DNA of 64,000 nucleotides, from assembly GCF_000241465.1 (NCBI RefSeq), contig NZ_JH584235.1, positions 977,256 through 1,041,255 on the forward strand, read 5' to 3'. This document shows, in pieces, positions 27,640 through 36,257 of this stretch. Below the pieces are notes generated by a model that was given only the letters and a program-made list of their open reading frames with translations, made no database searches and was not told where the DNA came from. This stretch comes from Sphingomonas echinoides ATCC 14820. Lineage in GTDB: Bacteria > Pseudomonadota > Alphaproteobacteria > Sphingomonadales > Sphingomonadaceae. Position numbers and translations under genes: made by a program. How positions within the stretch are numbered: position 1 is the first letter of the stretch; each line of letters opens with the position of its first letter.

Positions 27640-28619
27640 GCGATCCTCCGCCGGAGCGTGAGCAACAGCGCCAGGAAGAACGGCCCGCCCAGAGCCGCCA
27701 TCGCCACGCCGAGCTTCACCTCGCCCGCCGCCGGGGTCACGCGCACGAGAATGTCCGCCGCCAGCACCAGCACCGCGCCGCCGAGCGCGCTGGGGGCGAG
27801 CAACGCGCCAGGCCGCGCGCCGACCAGCGGGCGCAGCACATGCGGCACCACCAGCCCGACAAAGCCGATCACCCCGCTCACCGCCACCGCCGCGCCCGTC
27901 GCCAAGCCCACACCCAACGCCAGCGTCCAGCGCGTCCGCCGGAGCGAAATGCCAAGCGAACGCGCGCCCGCCTCACCCAGCGTCAACGCATCAAGCGCGC
28001 GGCCCGTGGTCAAGAGCAGCGCAGCGCCTGCCAGGATGAAGGGTGCCGCCAGCCGCACCTCATCGACGCTGCGATCCTGCAGCGAACCCATCAGCCAGTC
28101 GACGATCTCGCCCACCGCCCAGGGGCTCGGCGCGAGGCTCAAAGCGAGCGAGATGCCGGCACTCGCGACGATATTGAGGATCGCGCCCGCCAGCACGAAG
28201 GTGACGAGGCTCGACCGGCTGCCCGAGAGCAACAGCAGCAGCGCCACGCCGATCAACGCGCCCAGCATCGCCGCACCCGGCAGCACCCATATGCTGGCCA
28301 GCGTCGCACCATAATAGAGCGTCAGCACCGCGCCCAGCGCCGCCATCGCCGACACGCCGAGCACGCCGGGATCGGCCAGCGGATTGCGCGTATAGCCCTG
28401 CAACGCCGCCCCGGAGAGGCCAAGCGCCGCGCCGATCAGGATGCCAAGGATGGTACGCGGCACGCGCAGATCGGCGATGATCGCCCAGCGCGGGTCGCTG
28501 CTGGCGAAATCCCACGCCGATAGCGGCACCCACACTCGCCCCGCGATCAGGCTGAGCGCGACCAGCACAGCCAGCAGCACCAGCAGCCCGACATAGAGCG
28601 CGATCCGCCGCAGGATCAT
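27636..28619 (-). CDS. FecCD/BtuC-type ABC importer permease
   Basis: A 327-residue integral membrane protein with about ten helices. FecCD hallmarks include LRVPRTILGILIGAALGLSG and GAALQGYTRNPLADPGVLGV, plus GVIGFVGLVVPHVLRPLVG near residue 250, the coupling region to the ATPase. The frame is open upstream to 28688, but the ATG at 28619 overlaps the binding-protein stop by 4 bp (ATGA) and starts with MILRRIALYVGLLVLLAVLV, the first helix. Confidence 0.93.
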   Translation of the reverse strand: MILRRIALYVGLLVLLAVLVALSLIAGRVWVPLSAWDFASSDPRWAIIADLRVPRTILGILIGAALGLSGAALQGYTRNPLADPGVLGVSAMAALGAVLTLYYGATLASIWVLPGAAMLGALIGVALLLLLSGSRSSLVTFVLAGAILNIVASAGISLALSLAPSPWAVGEIVDWLMGSLQDRSVDEVRLAAPFILAGAALLLTTGRALDALTLGEAGARSLGISLRRTRWTLALGVGLATGAAVAVSGVIGFVGLVVPHVLRPLVGARPGALLAPSALGGAVLVLAADILVRVTPAAGEVKLGVAMAALGGPFFLALLLTLRRRIA

Positions 28620-29503
28620 GCGCCGGTCACGCTTTGGCGCGCGCGGACGAGCGTCGCGAGCGTCTGGATCATCACCGGGCCGCCGCAATTGAGCAGGCGC
28701 TGCGGGAACACCGCGCGCTGCATTCGGCTGGCGACATGCGCGAGTGCTGGATGCTGCGTCACGCGCTGCGCCCAGCCGGGCGCGCCCGCGCTGGTTTCGC
28801 CCGACAGCAAAAGCTGCGGCGGATCGGCGACCAGCAGTTCGAGCGGCACGTTGCGTGATTGGGTGAAGCCGTAGCGCGTGATCGCGTTGCTAAGCCCGGC
28901 GCGGCGCATCAGTTCGTCCATCAGCGTCCCCGGCCCCGAGGCGAAGCCCCCGGCCATGAACACCAGCGCCGAGACGGGCGGCATGCCCGGCGGCGGGGCG
29001 GCGGCGCGCAAGGCAGCCTCGATCCGCGCGACGATGCGCTCGCCGCGCGCGCTTTCCCCCACCGCGCGCGCGACGTCGCGGACTTGCGCGATGCTGGTGG
29101 CGATGGTTTCGGGCACATCGAACAAGGCGGTGGGGAGGCCGCTGCGCGCCAGCGCCTGCCGCGTCGCCAGCGGCATCAGCTTTGCCCCCAGCACCAGATC
29201 GGGCGCGAGCGCGATCACTTCCTCGGCGCTTTCATACGTCTTGGGCAGCGTGCGCGCGAGCGACGCGATGGTCGAGCCGCTGGCCTCGCTCGCCCAATGG
29301 CTGAGCGCGGCGATCCGGCGGCGGTCGACCAGTTGCACGAGGATCACGTCGAGACAGGGGTTGAGCGAGACGATGCGCTGGGGTCGTGCCGGCGTGGGTG
29401 CGGCTGCGCACAAGGTTGCGGCACACAGGCCGGTGACGACCGCGCGGCGTGATGGGGCGATCGGCAGGGACCCTGGCCACGCCTTCAAACCGCCCTTCGT
29501 CAT
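28616..29503 (-). CDS. Periplasmic substrate-binding protein of the metal-chelate importer
   Basis: A 295-residue BtuF/TroA-like protein. After MTKGGLKAW there is a Tat-like or Sec signal (SRRAVVTGLCAATLCAAAPT). The mature part starts PQRIVSLNPCLDVILVQLVD, the family opening, with YESAEEVIALAPDLVLGAKL later and the long hinge helix. No lipobox is visible, so it is probably soluble in the periplasm. It is the first gene of the three-gene operon; the ATG at 29503 is preferred to an upstream frame extension to 29626 that has no signal-like sequence. Confidence 0.9.
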   Translation of the reverse strand: MTKGGLKAWPGSLPIAPSRRAVVTGLCAATLCAAAPTPARPQRIVSLNPCLDVILVQLVDRRRIAALSHWASEASGSTIASLARTLPKTYESAEEVIALAPDLVLGAKLMPLATRQALARSGLPTALFDVPETIATSIAQVRDVARAVGESARGERIVARIEAALRAAAPPPGMPPVSALVFMAGGFASGPGTLMDELMRRAGLSNAITRYGFTQSRNVPLELLVADPPQLLLSGETSAGAPGWAQRVTQHPALAHVASRMQRAVFPQRLLNCGGPVMIQTLATLVRARQSVTGA

Positions 29504-29550
29504 CAATCGCCTCGCCCCCCGTTCCACACGCCAGCGCCTCCACCAAGCGC

Positions 29551-29651
29551 TTCCCCGGCGAAGGCCGGGGCCCAGTCGCGCCCGGTCCGAAAGCGGGCAC
29601 AGCGCGCGCCATCTCCACCTTCCCAACTGGGCCCCGGCCTCCGCCGGGGAA
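29551..29651. repeat. 26-bp inverted repeat with 49-bp spacer
   Basis: Left arm 29551-29576 begins TTCCCCGGCGAAGGCCGGGG; right arm 29626-29651 is its reverse complement with a single mismatch. Both arms contain a nested CCCCGGC palindrome. The spacer has no gene. It lies upstream of the importer operon (29503) and downstream of the FMN reductase stop; no cobalamin riboswitch is apparent. Confidence 0.75.
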
Positions 29652-29713
29652 GTGCCTTAGTGAGGGTTCGCTCTAACGCACACACCGTATCACGCAAGCG
29701 AGCGAGGCACCGC

Positions 29714-30301
29714 TCAATACGGCGGTGCCACCTCGGCGCGTTGCCGTGCCGCCGCGTCCGCCCACCAGGCCAGATCATCGGCGAAGCGGTCGAACGCAGT
29801 CTCCAAAGCTTCGCCACCACCCCCGATCGGCTGCGCGTCGGCGTCTAGCGTCGCGCCGATCGGGCCGACCGCGATCGTGCTCGACACCACCACCATGCCC
29901 ATTTCGGCAAGCGTCGGATGCCATGCCTGTGCCGCGCGCACCCCGGACAAGCGCCCGGCCGAATAGCTGGCGATCGCGGCGGGCCGCCAGAACCATTCCT
30001 CCAGGAAATGATCGGTCAGGTTCTTCAGCCCAGGCTGCACGCCCCAATTATATTCGCCGGTGACGAACAGAAAGGCGTCGGCAGCGCGGATCTTGCCCGC
30101 CAGCGTTTCCATCGCGGGCGGCGCTTCGCCGGGCGCATATTCCTTGTACATGCGATCGAGCATCGGCAGGTCGACCGCCTTGGCGTCGATCAACTCCGCA
30201 TCAACGCCGCGCGCCTGAAAGCGCCGCACAAGATAGTCGGCAAGGCGAATCCCCATCCGGTCGGACCGGTAGGAACCGTAAAAAACGAGCAGCTTCTGCA
30301 T
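29714..30301 (-). CDS. NAD(P)H-dependent FMN reductase family protein
   Basis: A 195-residue flavodoxin-like oxidoreductase. It begins MQKLLVFYGSYRSDRMGIRL, where GSYRSDRMG is the FMN-phosphate loop, and contains FLFVTGEYNWGVQPGLKNLT, the family flavin-binding PEYN-like motif (here GEYNWGVQPGLKN). Such enzymes reduce FMN, azo dyes, quinones or chromate. ATG 30301 was chosen over one in the same frame four codons upstream because the family start matches. The gene starts 8 bp after the tiny ASDPPA-protein gene. LysR, pirin and DoxX genes nearby also point to quinone or electrophile stress. Confidence 0.92.
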   Translation of the reverse strand: MQKLLVFYGSYRSDRMGIRLADYLVRRFQARGVDAELIDAKAVDLPMLDRMYKEYAPGEAPPAMETLAGKIRAADAFLFVTGEYNWGVQPGLKNLTDHFLEEWFWRPAAIASYSAGRLSGVRAAQAWHPTLAEMGMVVVSSTIAVGPIGATLDADAQPIGGGGEALETAFDRFADDLAWWADAAARQRAEVAPPY

Positions 30302-30309
30302 CGTCCCGC

Positions 30310-30444
30310 TCAATCGAAGCGCGGCACGGCGGGCGGATCGCTGGCGGGAAAGCTTTCCTCCAGCCCTTCGTCGATCAGGTCTTCCTCATGATCCTCGGCA
30401 GGCACATCGGGCGTCGAATCGGGTGTGGGGTTAGGGTCGGACAT
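30310..30444 (-). CDS. Tiny acidic protein with an ESFPASDPPA motif
   Basis: A 44-residue protein beginning MSDPNPTPDSTPDVPAEDHE and containing LEESFPASDPPAVPRFD at its C-terminus. A clear AGGAA Shine-Dalgarno precedes the ATG by about 8 bases. No signal or membrane helix; very acidic and probably disordered. It shares the ASDPPA signature with the protein at 19418-19723. It is probably co-transcribed with the FMN reductase 8 bp downstream. Function unknown. Confidence 0.75.
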   Translation of the reverse strand: MSDPNPTPDSTPDVPAEDHEEDLIDEGLEESFPASDPPAVPRFD

Positions 30445-30516
30445 CGAAGTTCCTTTCGCGGCAACCATAGCCGCACAACGCCGTGCGATCTTGCATAGAT
30501 GCAACATCGGCACACG

Positions 30517-30549
30517 AAAAAGCCGGACGGGATACCCCGTCCGGCTTTT
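30517..30549. terminator. Bidirectional rho-independent terminator
   Basis: AGCCGGACGGG (30521-30531), loop ATAC, CCCGTCCGGCT (30536-30546), with AAAAA before the stem and TTTT after, so it can stop transcripts from both sides. It lies between the DoxX gene and the tiny protein/FMN reductase genes. Confidence 0.9.
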
Positions 30550-30571
30550 GCAGCCTGGGTAGAACCGTGGT

Positions 30572-30991
30572 TCAACGACGGGCGTCGAGGCTCCAGGCAC
30601 CGCCGCCCAGCGCAATGACGTTGAGCAAGCCCCCGGCAATGGCGATGTTCTTGAAGAAGTGGATGAACTGGTTCTGGTCGCCAAGCGCGTTGTGGAAGGC
30701 AAGCGCGGTCGCGATCGAAAACACCGCCAGCACCGCCGCCACCAGGCGCGTGCGATACCCGAGGATCAGCGCGACGCCGCCGAGCAATTCGACGATCAGC
30801 GCGATCGCGAAGCCCACTTGCGGCAAGGGCAGGCCGACCGACTGGATATAGCCGATCGTCGCGGCGGGGGCGGCAAGTTTGGACACGCCGCTGAGGACGA
30901 AGATCGCGGCGATCGCGATACGGCCGATGAGGGGAAGCGCCGCGGCGCTGGTCGAGGTACGAGCGGTTGCGGTGAGCGGTAGGGTAGCCAT
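30572..30991 (-). CDS. DoxX family membrane protein
   Basis: A 139-residue inner-membrane protein with four helices: LPLIGRIAIAAIFVLSGVSK, VGFAIALIVELLGGVALILG, LVAAVLAVFSIATALAFHNA, IAIAGGLLNVIALGGGAW. The pattern LSGVSKLAAPAATIGYIQS after the first helix and HFFKNIAIAGGLL are DoxX hallmarks. The gene has a good AGGAGA Shine-Dalgarno and is followed by the bidirectional terminator. DoxX proteins link to thiosulfate or quinone metabolism and redox stress; a second DoxX gene is at 35840. Confidence 0.93.
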   Translation of the reverse strand: MATLPLTATARTSTSAAALPLIGRIAIAAIFVLSGVSKLAAPAATIGYIQSVGLPLPQVGFAIALIVELLGGVALILGYRTRLVAAVLAVFSIATALAFHNALGDQNQFIHFFKNIAIAGGLLNVIALGGGAWSLDARR

Positions 30992-31300
30992 GAGAAGTCT
31001 CCTGTTGGGCGGACCAATCCCGCCGTCCCAGCAAAGATGGCACTGCCCCGCCCTCTGAAACAGTGGAATAAAATCGCACGAGTCATTCGAATATTTCGAA
31101 ATGATGGAAGGCTACCCCAACAGCTTTCGCAAATCGGTGCCGGTCGCATCACGCCGATCCAAGACGGCTCCCGCCCATGCGGGTATAACAACTCCATGAG
31201 AACGCTATTCAACAATTTGGAACGTTCCGACCGATTTTATGCAGCTACCTTCGACAGGCCGAATTCGTCATCTCTTGCCGGGTCGCAACAGGAGGTTCCG

Positions 31301-31573
31301 ATGTCATCCCAATTCCCACCGCCCGTCCTCAACGCTCGTGAATGGTCCGCCGTCGCAAATGCGCTGCGCGAGGCCGATGCCTGCGGGTGCGCGCCGCACT
31401 TCTTCCGCAAGCGCGACGCCGAGATCGCACCCGATCCGCGCCGCGAGGCGGTCCGCCGCTTCGTCTGCACGACACGCCGCCGCCGCGCCCCCGCGCGCGA
31501 TTTGGCCGATGGCCTGACCTCGCATGGCTTCAATCCGGCGCAGATCGACGCGATCGCGCTGCTGTCGCTCTGA
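31301..31573 (+). CDS. Hypothetical protein, first gene of the 31-38 kb cluster
   Basis: A 90-residue soluble basic protein starting MSSQFPPPVLNAREWSAVAN, with ADACGCAPHFFRKRD in the middle and an Arg-rich segment. A strong AGGAGG Shine-Dalgarno precedes the ATG. I recognise no family. It begins the run of nine closely spaced plus-strand genes and is 12 bp upstream of the OsmC gene. The 310-bp intergenic region before it contains an imperfect palindrome around TTCGAATATTTCGAA (31087-31101). Confidence 0.72.
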   Translation: MSSQFPPPVLNAREWSAVANALREADACGCAPHFFRKRDAEIAPDPRREAVRRFVCTTRRRRAPARDLADGLTSHGFNPAQIDAIALLSL

Positions 31574-31585
31574 AAGGATCGTCGC

Positions 31586-31981
31586 ATGGCCACCGCCACC
31601 GCCCGGATCGGCACCGCTTTCTACCGGACCGAAATCACCACCGGCCATCACACGCTGATTGCGGATGAACCCGCCAGCCGTGGCGGCGCGGACGCTGGCC
31701 CCGCGCCATATGATCTGCTGCTGTCGGCCTTGGGGGCGTGCACCGCGATCACGTTGCGCCTGTATGCCGACCGCAAGGGCTGGTCGATCGAGACGCTCGA
31801 CGTGGCACTCCGCCTGGTCGGCAGCGCCGATGGCAACCGCATCGAACGGGTGCTGACGATCGTCGGTCCCGATGCCGCCGCCCAGGCCCGCCTGGCCGAG
31901 ATTGCCGAGCGCACCCCCGTCACGCTGACGCTGAAAAGCGGCATCGCCATCCACACCACGCTTTCCACCACAGCATTGTAA
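31586..31981 (+). CDS. OsmC/Ohr family protein
   Basis: A 131-residue peroxiredoxin-like protein of the OsmC superfamily. Signature: [20 protein letters not shown] then [17 protein letters not shown], with the conserved Cys in GACTA and Arg. The second conserved cysteine of Ohr proteins is not evident; the sequence [20 protein letters not shown] and KSGIAIHT fit the YhfA-like subgroup. YhfA-type members reduce organic hydroperoxides or bind fatty acids. It lies between the hypothetical gene and the isochorismatase-like gene with 12- and 15-bp gaps. Confidence 0.92.
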   Translation: MATATARIGTAFYRTEITTGHHTLIADEPASRGGADAGPAPYDLLLSALGACTAITLRLYADRKGWSIETLDVALRLVGSADGNRIERVLTIVGPDAAAQARLAEIAERTPVTLTLKSGIAIHTTLSTTAL

Positions 31982-31996
31982 GAAAGGCACCGCCCC

Positions 31997-32659
31997 ATGA
32001 CGATCACCGCCACCGCCACTCCCGGAAAATCGCTGATTTCGCCGACCGACCACACGCTCGTGCTGATCGATTTCCAGTCGCAAATGGCCTTCGCCACCAA
32101 ATCGATCGCGGCGGAAGTGCTGCGCAACAATGCCGCGCTGATCAGCCAGGCGGCCAAAGCGTTCGACGTGCCGACCATCCTCACCACGGTCGCCGAGAAG
32201 AGCTTCTCCGGCCCGATGTTCGATGAGATCAAGGAAGCCTTTCCCGGCCAGGCGATGCTCGATCGCACCAGCATGAACACGTGGGAAGACGCCGCCGTGA
32301 TCGCGGAGATCAACCGCATCGGCAAGACGCGGATCGTCTTCGCCGGGCTGTGGACCAGCGTCTGCATCGTCGGCCCCGTGGCCTCGGCGATCGACCAGGG
32401 GTTCGACGCCTATTTCATCGCAGATGCCTGCGGCGACATCTCGCCCGAAGCGCATGAGCGCGCGGTGCAGCGGATGGTCCAGCTTGGCGCCAAGCCGATG
32501 ACGGCGCTGCAATATCTGCTCGAGCTGCAGCGCGATTGGGCGCGCAGCGAAACCTACGCTGCCACCACTGGCATCGCCCGCAAATGGGGCGGCGCTTACG
32601 GCCTCGGCGTCACCTACGCCAAAACCATGTTCGGGGCTTCCGAAGGCCAGCACGGCTGA
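31997..32659 (+). CDS. Isochorismatase-like cysteine hydrolase (YcaC-type)
   Basis: A 220-residue hydrolase. The predicted catalytic Asp is in [15 protein letters not shown], and the nucleophilic Cys in [23 protein letters not shown] and MNTWEDAAV match the YcaC subgroup. Members hydrolyse amides or nicotinamide-like compounds, substrates poorly known. A GATCAAGG-like segment is not significant; the Shine-Dalgarno is AAAGG. It sits in the cluster upstream of the XapX gene (84-bp gap). Confidence 0.92.
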   Translation: MTITATATPGKSLISPTDHTLVLIDFQSQMAFATKSIAAEVLRNNAALISQAAKAFDVPTILTTVAEKSFSGPMFDEIKEAFPGQAMLDRTSMNTWEDAAVIAEINRIGKTRIVFAGLWTSVCIVGPVASAIDQGFDAYFIADACGDISPEAHERAVQRMVQLGAKPMTALQYLLELQRDWARSETYAATTGIARKWGGAYGLGVTYAKTMFGASEGQHG

Positions 32660-32743
32660 GGAGGGCGCGTCGGGGCGGGCGTTTCCAGCCCCCCGCCCGC
32701 CCCGGTGCTGCACGCTCTACCGCTCCAGCAGGAAGTGACCCAA

Positions 32744-32992
32744 ATGAAGCCATATCTCATCTCGCTCGCCGTCGGCTTGCTGGTTGGGCTGATCTACAGC
32801 CTGCTCGGGGTGCGCTCGCCCGCACCGCCCGCCATCGCCTTGGTCGGGCTGCTTGGCATCCTTGTCGGCGAACAAATGGTCCCGCTCGTCAAGCGCGTCA
32901 GTTCGGGCGAAGCGGTTGCCTTCCTGCGCGCCGAAGCGGCCGAACATGTCTTTGGCCGCCTGCCCGGCGATCACCTCGACAAGGACGCATGA
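32744..32992 (+). CDS. XapX (DUF1427) small membrane protein
   Basis: An 82-residue protein with two predicted transmembrane helices: MKPYLISLAVGLLVGLIYSL and PAIALVGLLGILVGEQMVPL. The loop contains GVRSPAPP, characteristic of XapX domain proteins, often encoded beside YcaC-like hydrolases. An AGGAAG Shine-Dalgarno precedes the ATG. Its stop overlaps the amidohydrolase start by 4 bp (ATGA), suggesting tight coupling. Function unknown. Confidence 0.88.
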   Translation: MKPYLISLAVGLLVGLIYSLLGVRSPAPPAIALVGLLGILVGEQMVPLVKRVSSGEAVAFLRAEAAEHVFGRLPGDHLDKDA

Positions 32993-34923
32993 GCGGCATC
33001 ACCCGCCGCCAGACGATCGCCGGGGCGGCGATCGGCACCTTGGCCGCCCCGCTTTTCGCAAGGATTTCGCCCATGCCCGCCACCGACCTCATCCTCGTCA
33101 ACGCCAAGGTGACGACGCTCGACCGCGCCAACCCCGAGGCGCAGGCGATCGCGATCCGCGACGGGCGCTTCCTCGCGGTCGGCAGCGAGGCCGAGGTGCG
33201 CGCCGCCGCCCCGCACGCGAGCGTGATCGATGCCAAGGGCCGCCGCATCATCCCCGGCCTGATCGACAGCCACATGCACATCATCCGCGGCGGGCTGAAC
33301 TATAACATGGAGCTGCGCTGGGATGGCGTGCCGAGCCTTGCCGACGCGCTCGCCATGCTCAAGCGCCAGGTCGACGTCACCCCTGCCCCGCAATGGGTGC
33401 GCGTGGTCGGTGGCTTTACCGAGCATCAATTCGCCGAAAAGCGTTTGCCGACGATCGCCGAACTGAACGCGATCGCGCCCGATACGCCGGTGTTCATCCT
33501 GCATCTGTACGATCGCGCGCTGCTCAACGCCGCCGCCTTGCGCGTCGTCGGCTATACCAAGGACACGCCCAATCCGCCGGGCGGAGAGATCGTGCGCGAT
33601 GCCGCGGGCAACCCGACCGGCCTGTTGCTGGCGCAGCCCAATGCGACGATCCTCTATTCCACCCTCGCCAAGGGGCCGAAGCTGCCCCCCGACTATCAGC
33701 TCAATTCCACGCGCCACTTCATGCGCGAGATGAACAGCCTTGGCGTCACCGGCGTGATCGATGCCGGCGGCGGCTTCCAGAACTATCCCGATGATTATGC
33801 GATCATCGGGCAATTGCACGCCCAAGACCAACTAACCGTGCGCATCAGCTACAATCTGTTCACGCAGAAGCCCAAGGACGAACTCGCCGATTTCAGCGGC
33901 TGGGTGAAGCAGGTGACGCCCGGCCAGGGCGACGACAACTATCGCCACAATGGCGCGGGCGAGATGCTGGTCTATTCCGCCGCCGATTTCGAGGATTTCC
34001 GCGTCGAGCGCCCCGACATGCCGCCCAGCATGGAAAGCGACCTCGAACCCGTCATCCGCTTGCTCGCCGAGCACAAATGGCCGTGGCGGCTGCACGCCAC
34101 GTATGACCAGACGATCGGCCGTGCGCTCGATGTGTATGAGAAGGTCGCGCGCGACATTCCTTTCACCGGGATCAACTGGTACTTCGACCATTGCGAGACG
34201 ATCAGCGACCGCAATATCGACCGCATCGCCGCGCTCGGCGGCGGCATCGCGATCCAGCATCGCATGGCGTATCAGGGCGAATATTTCGTCGAACGCTATG
34301 GCGCAAAGGCCGCCGAGCGCACCCCGCCAATAGCCAGGATGATGGCGGCGGGCTTGCCGGTCGGCGCGGGCACCGATGCAACGCGCGTCGCCAGCTATAA
34401 CCCCTGGGTGTCGCTCAACTGGCTGGTGACGGGCAAGACCGTCGGCGGCCTCGGCCTCTATCCCGGCGTCAACCGCCTGAGCCGCGAAAAGGCGCTGCGG
34501 CTGTGGACGCATGAAAACACCTGGTTCTCGAACGAAGTCGGCAAGAAGGGGCAGATCAAGATCGGCCAGCTCGCCGATCTCGCGGTGCTGTCCGCCGATT
34601 ATTTCAGCGTGGCCGAAAGCGAGATCCCGCATTTGCGATCGGTGCTGACGGTGCTGGGCGGCGCGGTGGTCCATGGCGAGGGCGACTATGCGCCGCTCGC
34701 GCCGGCCTTGCCCAGGCCGATGCCCGATTGGTCCCCGGTCGCGACCTTTGGCGGCTATCACCGCACCCCCGACGCCGCCGCCAAGCTCGCCAGCGCCTGT
34801 GGCTGCGCAAGCGGCTGCGCGGTCCACGGCCATGACCATGCCGCAGCCCTCGCCACCAGCACCCCCACCGCCGACGTCCAGACTTTCTGGGGTTCGTTCG
34901 GCTGCGGCTGCTGGGCCGTCTGA
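32989..34923 (+). CDS. Tat-exported amidohydrolase (YtcJ-like) with Cys/His-rich tail
   Basis: A 644-residue amidohydrolase. The N-terminus MSGITRRQTIAGAAIGTLAA is a twin-arginine-type signal, so it probably acts in the periplasm. The metal-binding HxH is in LIDSHMHIIRGG (about residue 97), further ligands in YFDHCETISD and the final Asp in VGAGTDATR. After the barrel, residues 599-644 form a tail with ACGCASGCAVHGHDH and GSFGCGCWAV: six cysteines and three histidines suited to metal binding. Tail ligand role is inference. The start overlaps the XapX stop by 4 bp; 23 bp later comes the VOC-fold gene. Substrate unknown. Confidence 0.92.
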   Translation: MSGITRRQTIAGAAIGTLAAPLFARISPMPATDLILVNAKVTTLDRANPEAQAIAIRDGRFLAVGSEAEVRAAAPHASVIDAKGRRIIPGLIDSHMHIIRGGLNYNMELRWDGVPSLADALAMLKRQVDVTPAPQWVRVVGGFTEHQFAEKRLPTIAELNAIAPDTPVFILHLYDRALLNAAALRVVGYTKDTPNPPGGEIVRDAAGNPTGLLLAQPNATILYSTLAKGPKLPPDYQLNSTRHFMREMNSLGVTGVIDAGGGFQNYPDDYAIIGQLHAQDQLTVRISYNLFTQKPKDELADFSGWVKQVTPGQGDDNYRHNGAGEMLVYSAADFEDFRVERPDMPPSMESDLEPVIRLLAEHKWPWRLHATYDQTIGRALDVYEKVARDIPFTGINWYFDHCETISDRNIDRIAALGGGIAIQHRMAYQGEYFVERYGAKAAERTPPIARMMAAGLPVGAGTDATRVASYNPWVSLNWLVTGKTVGGLGLYPGVNRLSREKALRLWTHENTWFSNEVGKKGQIKIGQLADLAVLSADYFSVAESEIPHLRSVLTVLGGAVVHGEGDYAPLAPALPRPMPDWSPVATFGGYHRTPDAAAKLASACGCASGCAVHGHDHAAALATSTPTADVQTFWGSFGCGCWAV

Positions 34924-34946
34924 TGCTTTCGCCACGGAGAAACGCC

Positions 34947-35843
34947 ATGAAACGCCTGCCGCTCTTCCTCGCCGCGCTGATGCTCGGCACCGCCCCGATC
35001 GCCCCTGCGCTGGCGCGCGAAGCCGTCACCGCCGATTATGCCGTCGGCCCGCAATGTGACACCACGCACGTCTATGTCGCACCCGAGGATTTCGACCGCT
35101 TCGTCACCAGCCTGATCGCGACCTTCGGCGGCACCACGACCAAGAAGGGCGCGTTTCAGGTTACCCCGACGACGAGCAAGACCTGGTCGCAACTGGTGCT
35201 GACCCAGGCGGGCTCGGTGTCGGTGTTCGGCTTCACCACGCCCATCCCCTACCCGTTCGGGGTCGAGCGCAACGGCTATCTGGTCAGCGACATGGATGCG
35301 GCGGTCGATGCGGCGGTGGCAGCGGGCGCGGCGCGGCTGATCACCACCTTCCCCGACCCGATCGGGCGCGATGCCGTCGTGCAATGGCCGGGCGGGGTCA
35401 ACATGCAGCTCTATTGGCACACCACCAAGCCCGATTACCCCACGCTGGTGACCGTGCCCGAAAACCGCGTCTATCTGACCGCCGACCGTGCCGATGCCTT
35501 CGTCAAAAGCTGGACCCGCTTCGCGCACGCGCGGACGGTGTCCGATGACAAGGCCGCGCCCGGCGTCGAGATCGGCCAGCCGGGCACCGCCTATCGCCGC
35601 ATTCGCCTGACCTCGGGCTATGGTGCCATGACGGTGATGGTCTCCAACGGCCAATTGCCCTGGCCCTATGGCCGCGACATGACCGGCTATGCCGTCACCG
35701 ACCTTCCCGCCACGCTCGCCAAGGCGCAGGCGGCGGGCGTCGAGACGCTGGTCCCGGCGCATGCCGAAGCCGATCGCCAATCGGCGATCGTGCGCTTCCC
35801 CGGCGGCTATATCGCCGAGATTCACGGCCCGGTCGCGCCGTGA
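34947..35843 (+). CDS. Exported VOC-fold (glyoxalase-like) protein
   Basis: A 298-residue protein with a Sec signal peptide (MKRLPLFLAALMLGTAPIAP, cleavage after ALA near residue 25). It holds two paired glyoxalase/bleomycin-resistance-like modules: residues 50-165 (HVYVAPEDFDRFVTSLIATF, ending VVQWPGGVNMQLYWH) and 175-298 (RVYLTADRADAFVKSWTRFA, ending IVRFPGGYIAEIHGP). Both end with a PGGxxxxxxW/H-type sheet. Putative metal ligands are His at position 52, Tyr/His in YWH and the Glu in EIHG. The gene is tightly packed in the cluster and overlaps the downstream DoxX gene by 4 bp. Export of a VOC protein is unusual. Confidence 0.85.
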   Translation: MKRLPLFLAALMLGTAPIAPALAREAVTADYAVGPQCDTTHVYVAPEDFDRFVTSLIATFGGTTTKKGAFQVTPTTSKTWSQLVLTQAGSVSVFGFTTPIPYPFGVERNGYLVSDMDAAVDAAVAAGAARLITTFPDPIGRDAVVQWPGGVNMQLYWHTTKPDYPTLVTVPENRVYLTADRADAFVKSWTRFAHARTVSDDKAAPGVEIGQPGTAYRRIRLTSGYGAMTVMVSNGQLPWPYGRDMTGYAVTDLPATLAKAQAAGVETLVPAHAEADRQSAIVRFPGGYIAEIHGPVAP

Positions 35844-36256
35844 CCGGGCACGAAACCCCGCGCTTCGTCAGCGCGATTCTCGATTGGCCACCGACCTGGT
35901 TCGTCGTGCGGCTGGCGTTGCTCAGCGCCTATCTCATCGGCGGCGTGGCCAAGCTGGGGGACTGGCCCTCGGCGGTGGCGGAGCAAGTGCATTTTGGGGT
36001 GCATCCGCCAGAACTGACCGCGGCGCTGACGCTGCTGGTCGAACTGGTCGGATCGGTGCTGATCCTGTGGGGACGCTTCGTCTGGCTCGCAGCCGGGGCG
36101 CTGGGCGTGTTCACCTTGCTTACCGCCTTCATCGCCAGCCCGTTCTGGGCGATGCAGGGGCAAGCGCGCTTCATCGCGACCAACGACTTTTTCGAACATC
36201 TGGGTCTCGTCGCCGCGTTCGTGATGGTGGCAATGGTCGCGGCGCGAAGGCGCTGA
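35840..36256 (+). CDS. Second DoxX family membrane protein
   Basis: A 138-residue DoxX-type protein with four helices, beginning MTGHETPRFVSAILDWPPTW. DoxX pattern: LLSAYLIGGVAKLGDWPSAV and LTLLVELVGSVLILWGRFVW, then FIATNDFFEHLGLVAAFVMV. It uses a GTG that overlaps the VOC-fold stop by 4 bp. Compared with the protein at 30572 the helices are in the same order, but sequence identity is low. It may supply a quinone-linked redox partner in the cluster. Confidence 0.9.
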   Translation: MTGHETPRFVSAILDWPPTWFVVRLALLSAYLIGGVAKLGDWPSAVAEQVHFGVHPPELTAALTLLVELVGSVLILWGRFVWLAAGALGVFTLLTAFIASPFWAMQGQARFIATNDFFEHLGLVAAFVMVAMVAARRR

Positions 36257-36257
36257 G

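Noticed and set aside
29504..29713. Cobalamin riboswitch before the importer operon
   Set aside because: The conserved GCCACTG-type B12 box is not visible. The region is filled by the 26-bp inverted repeat instead.
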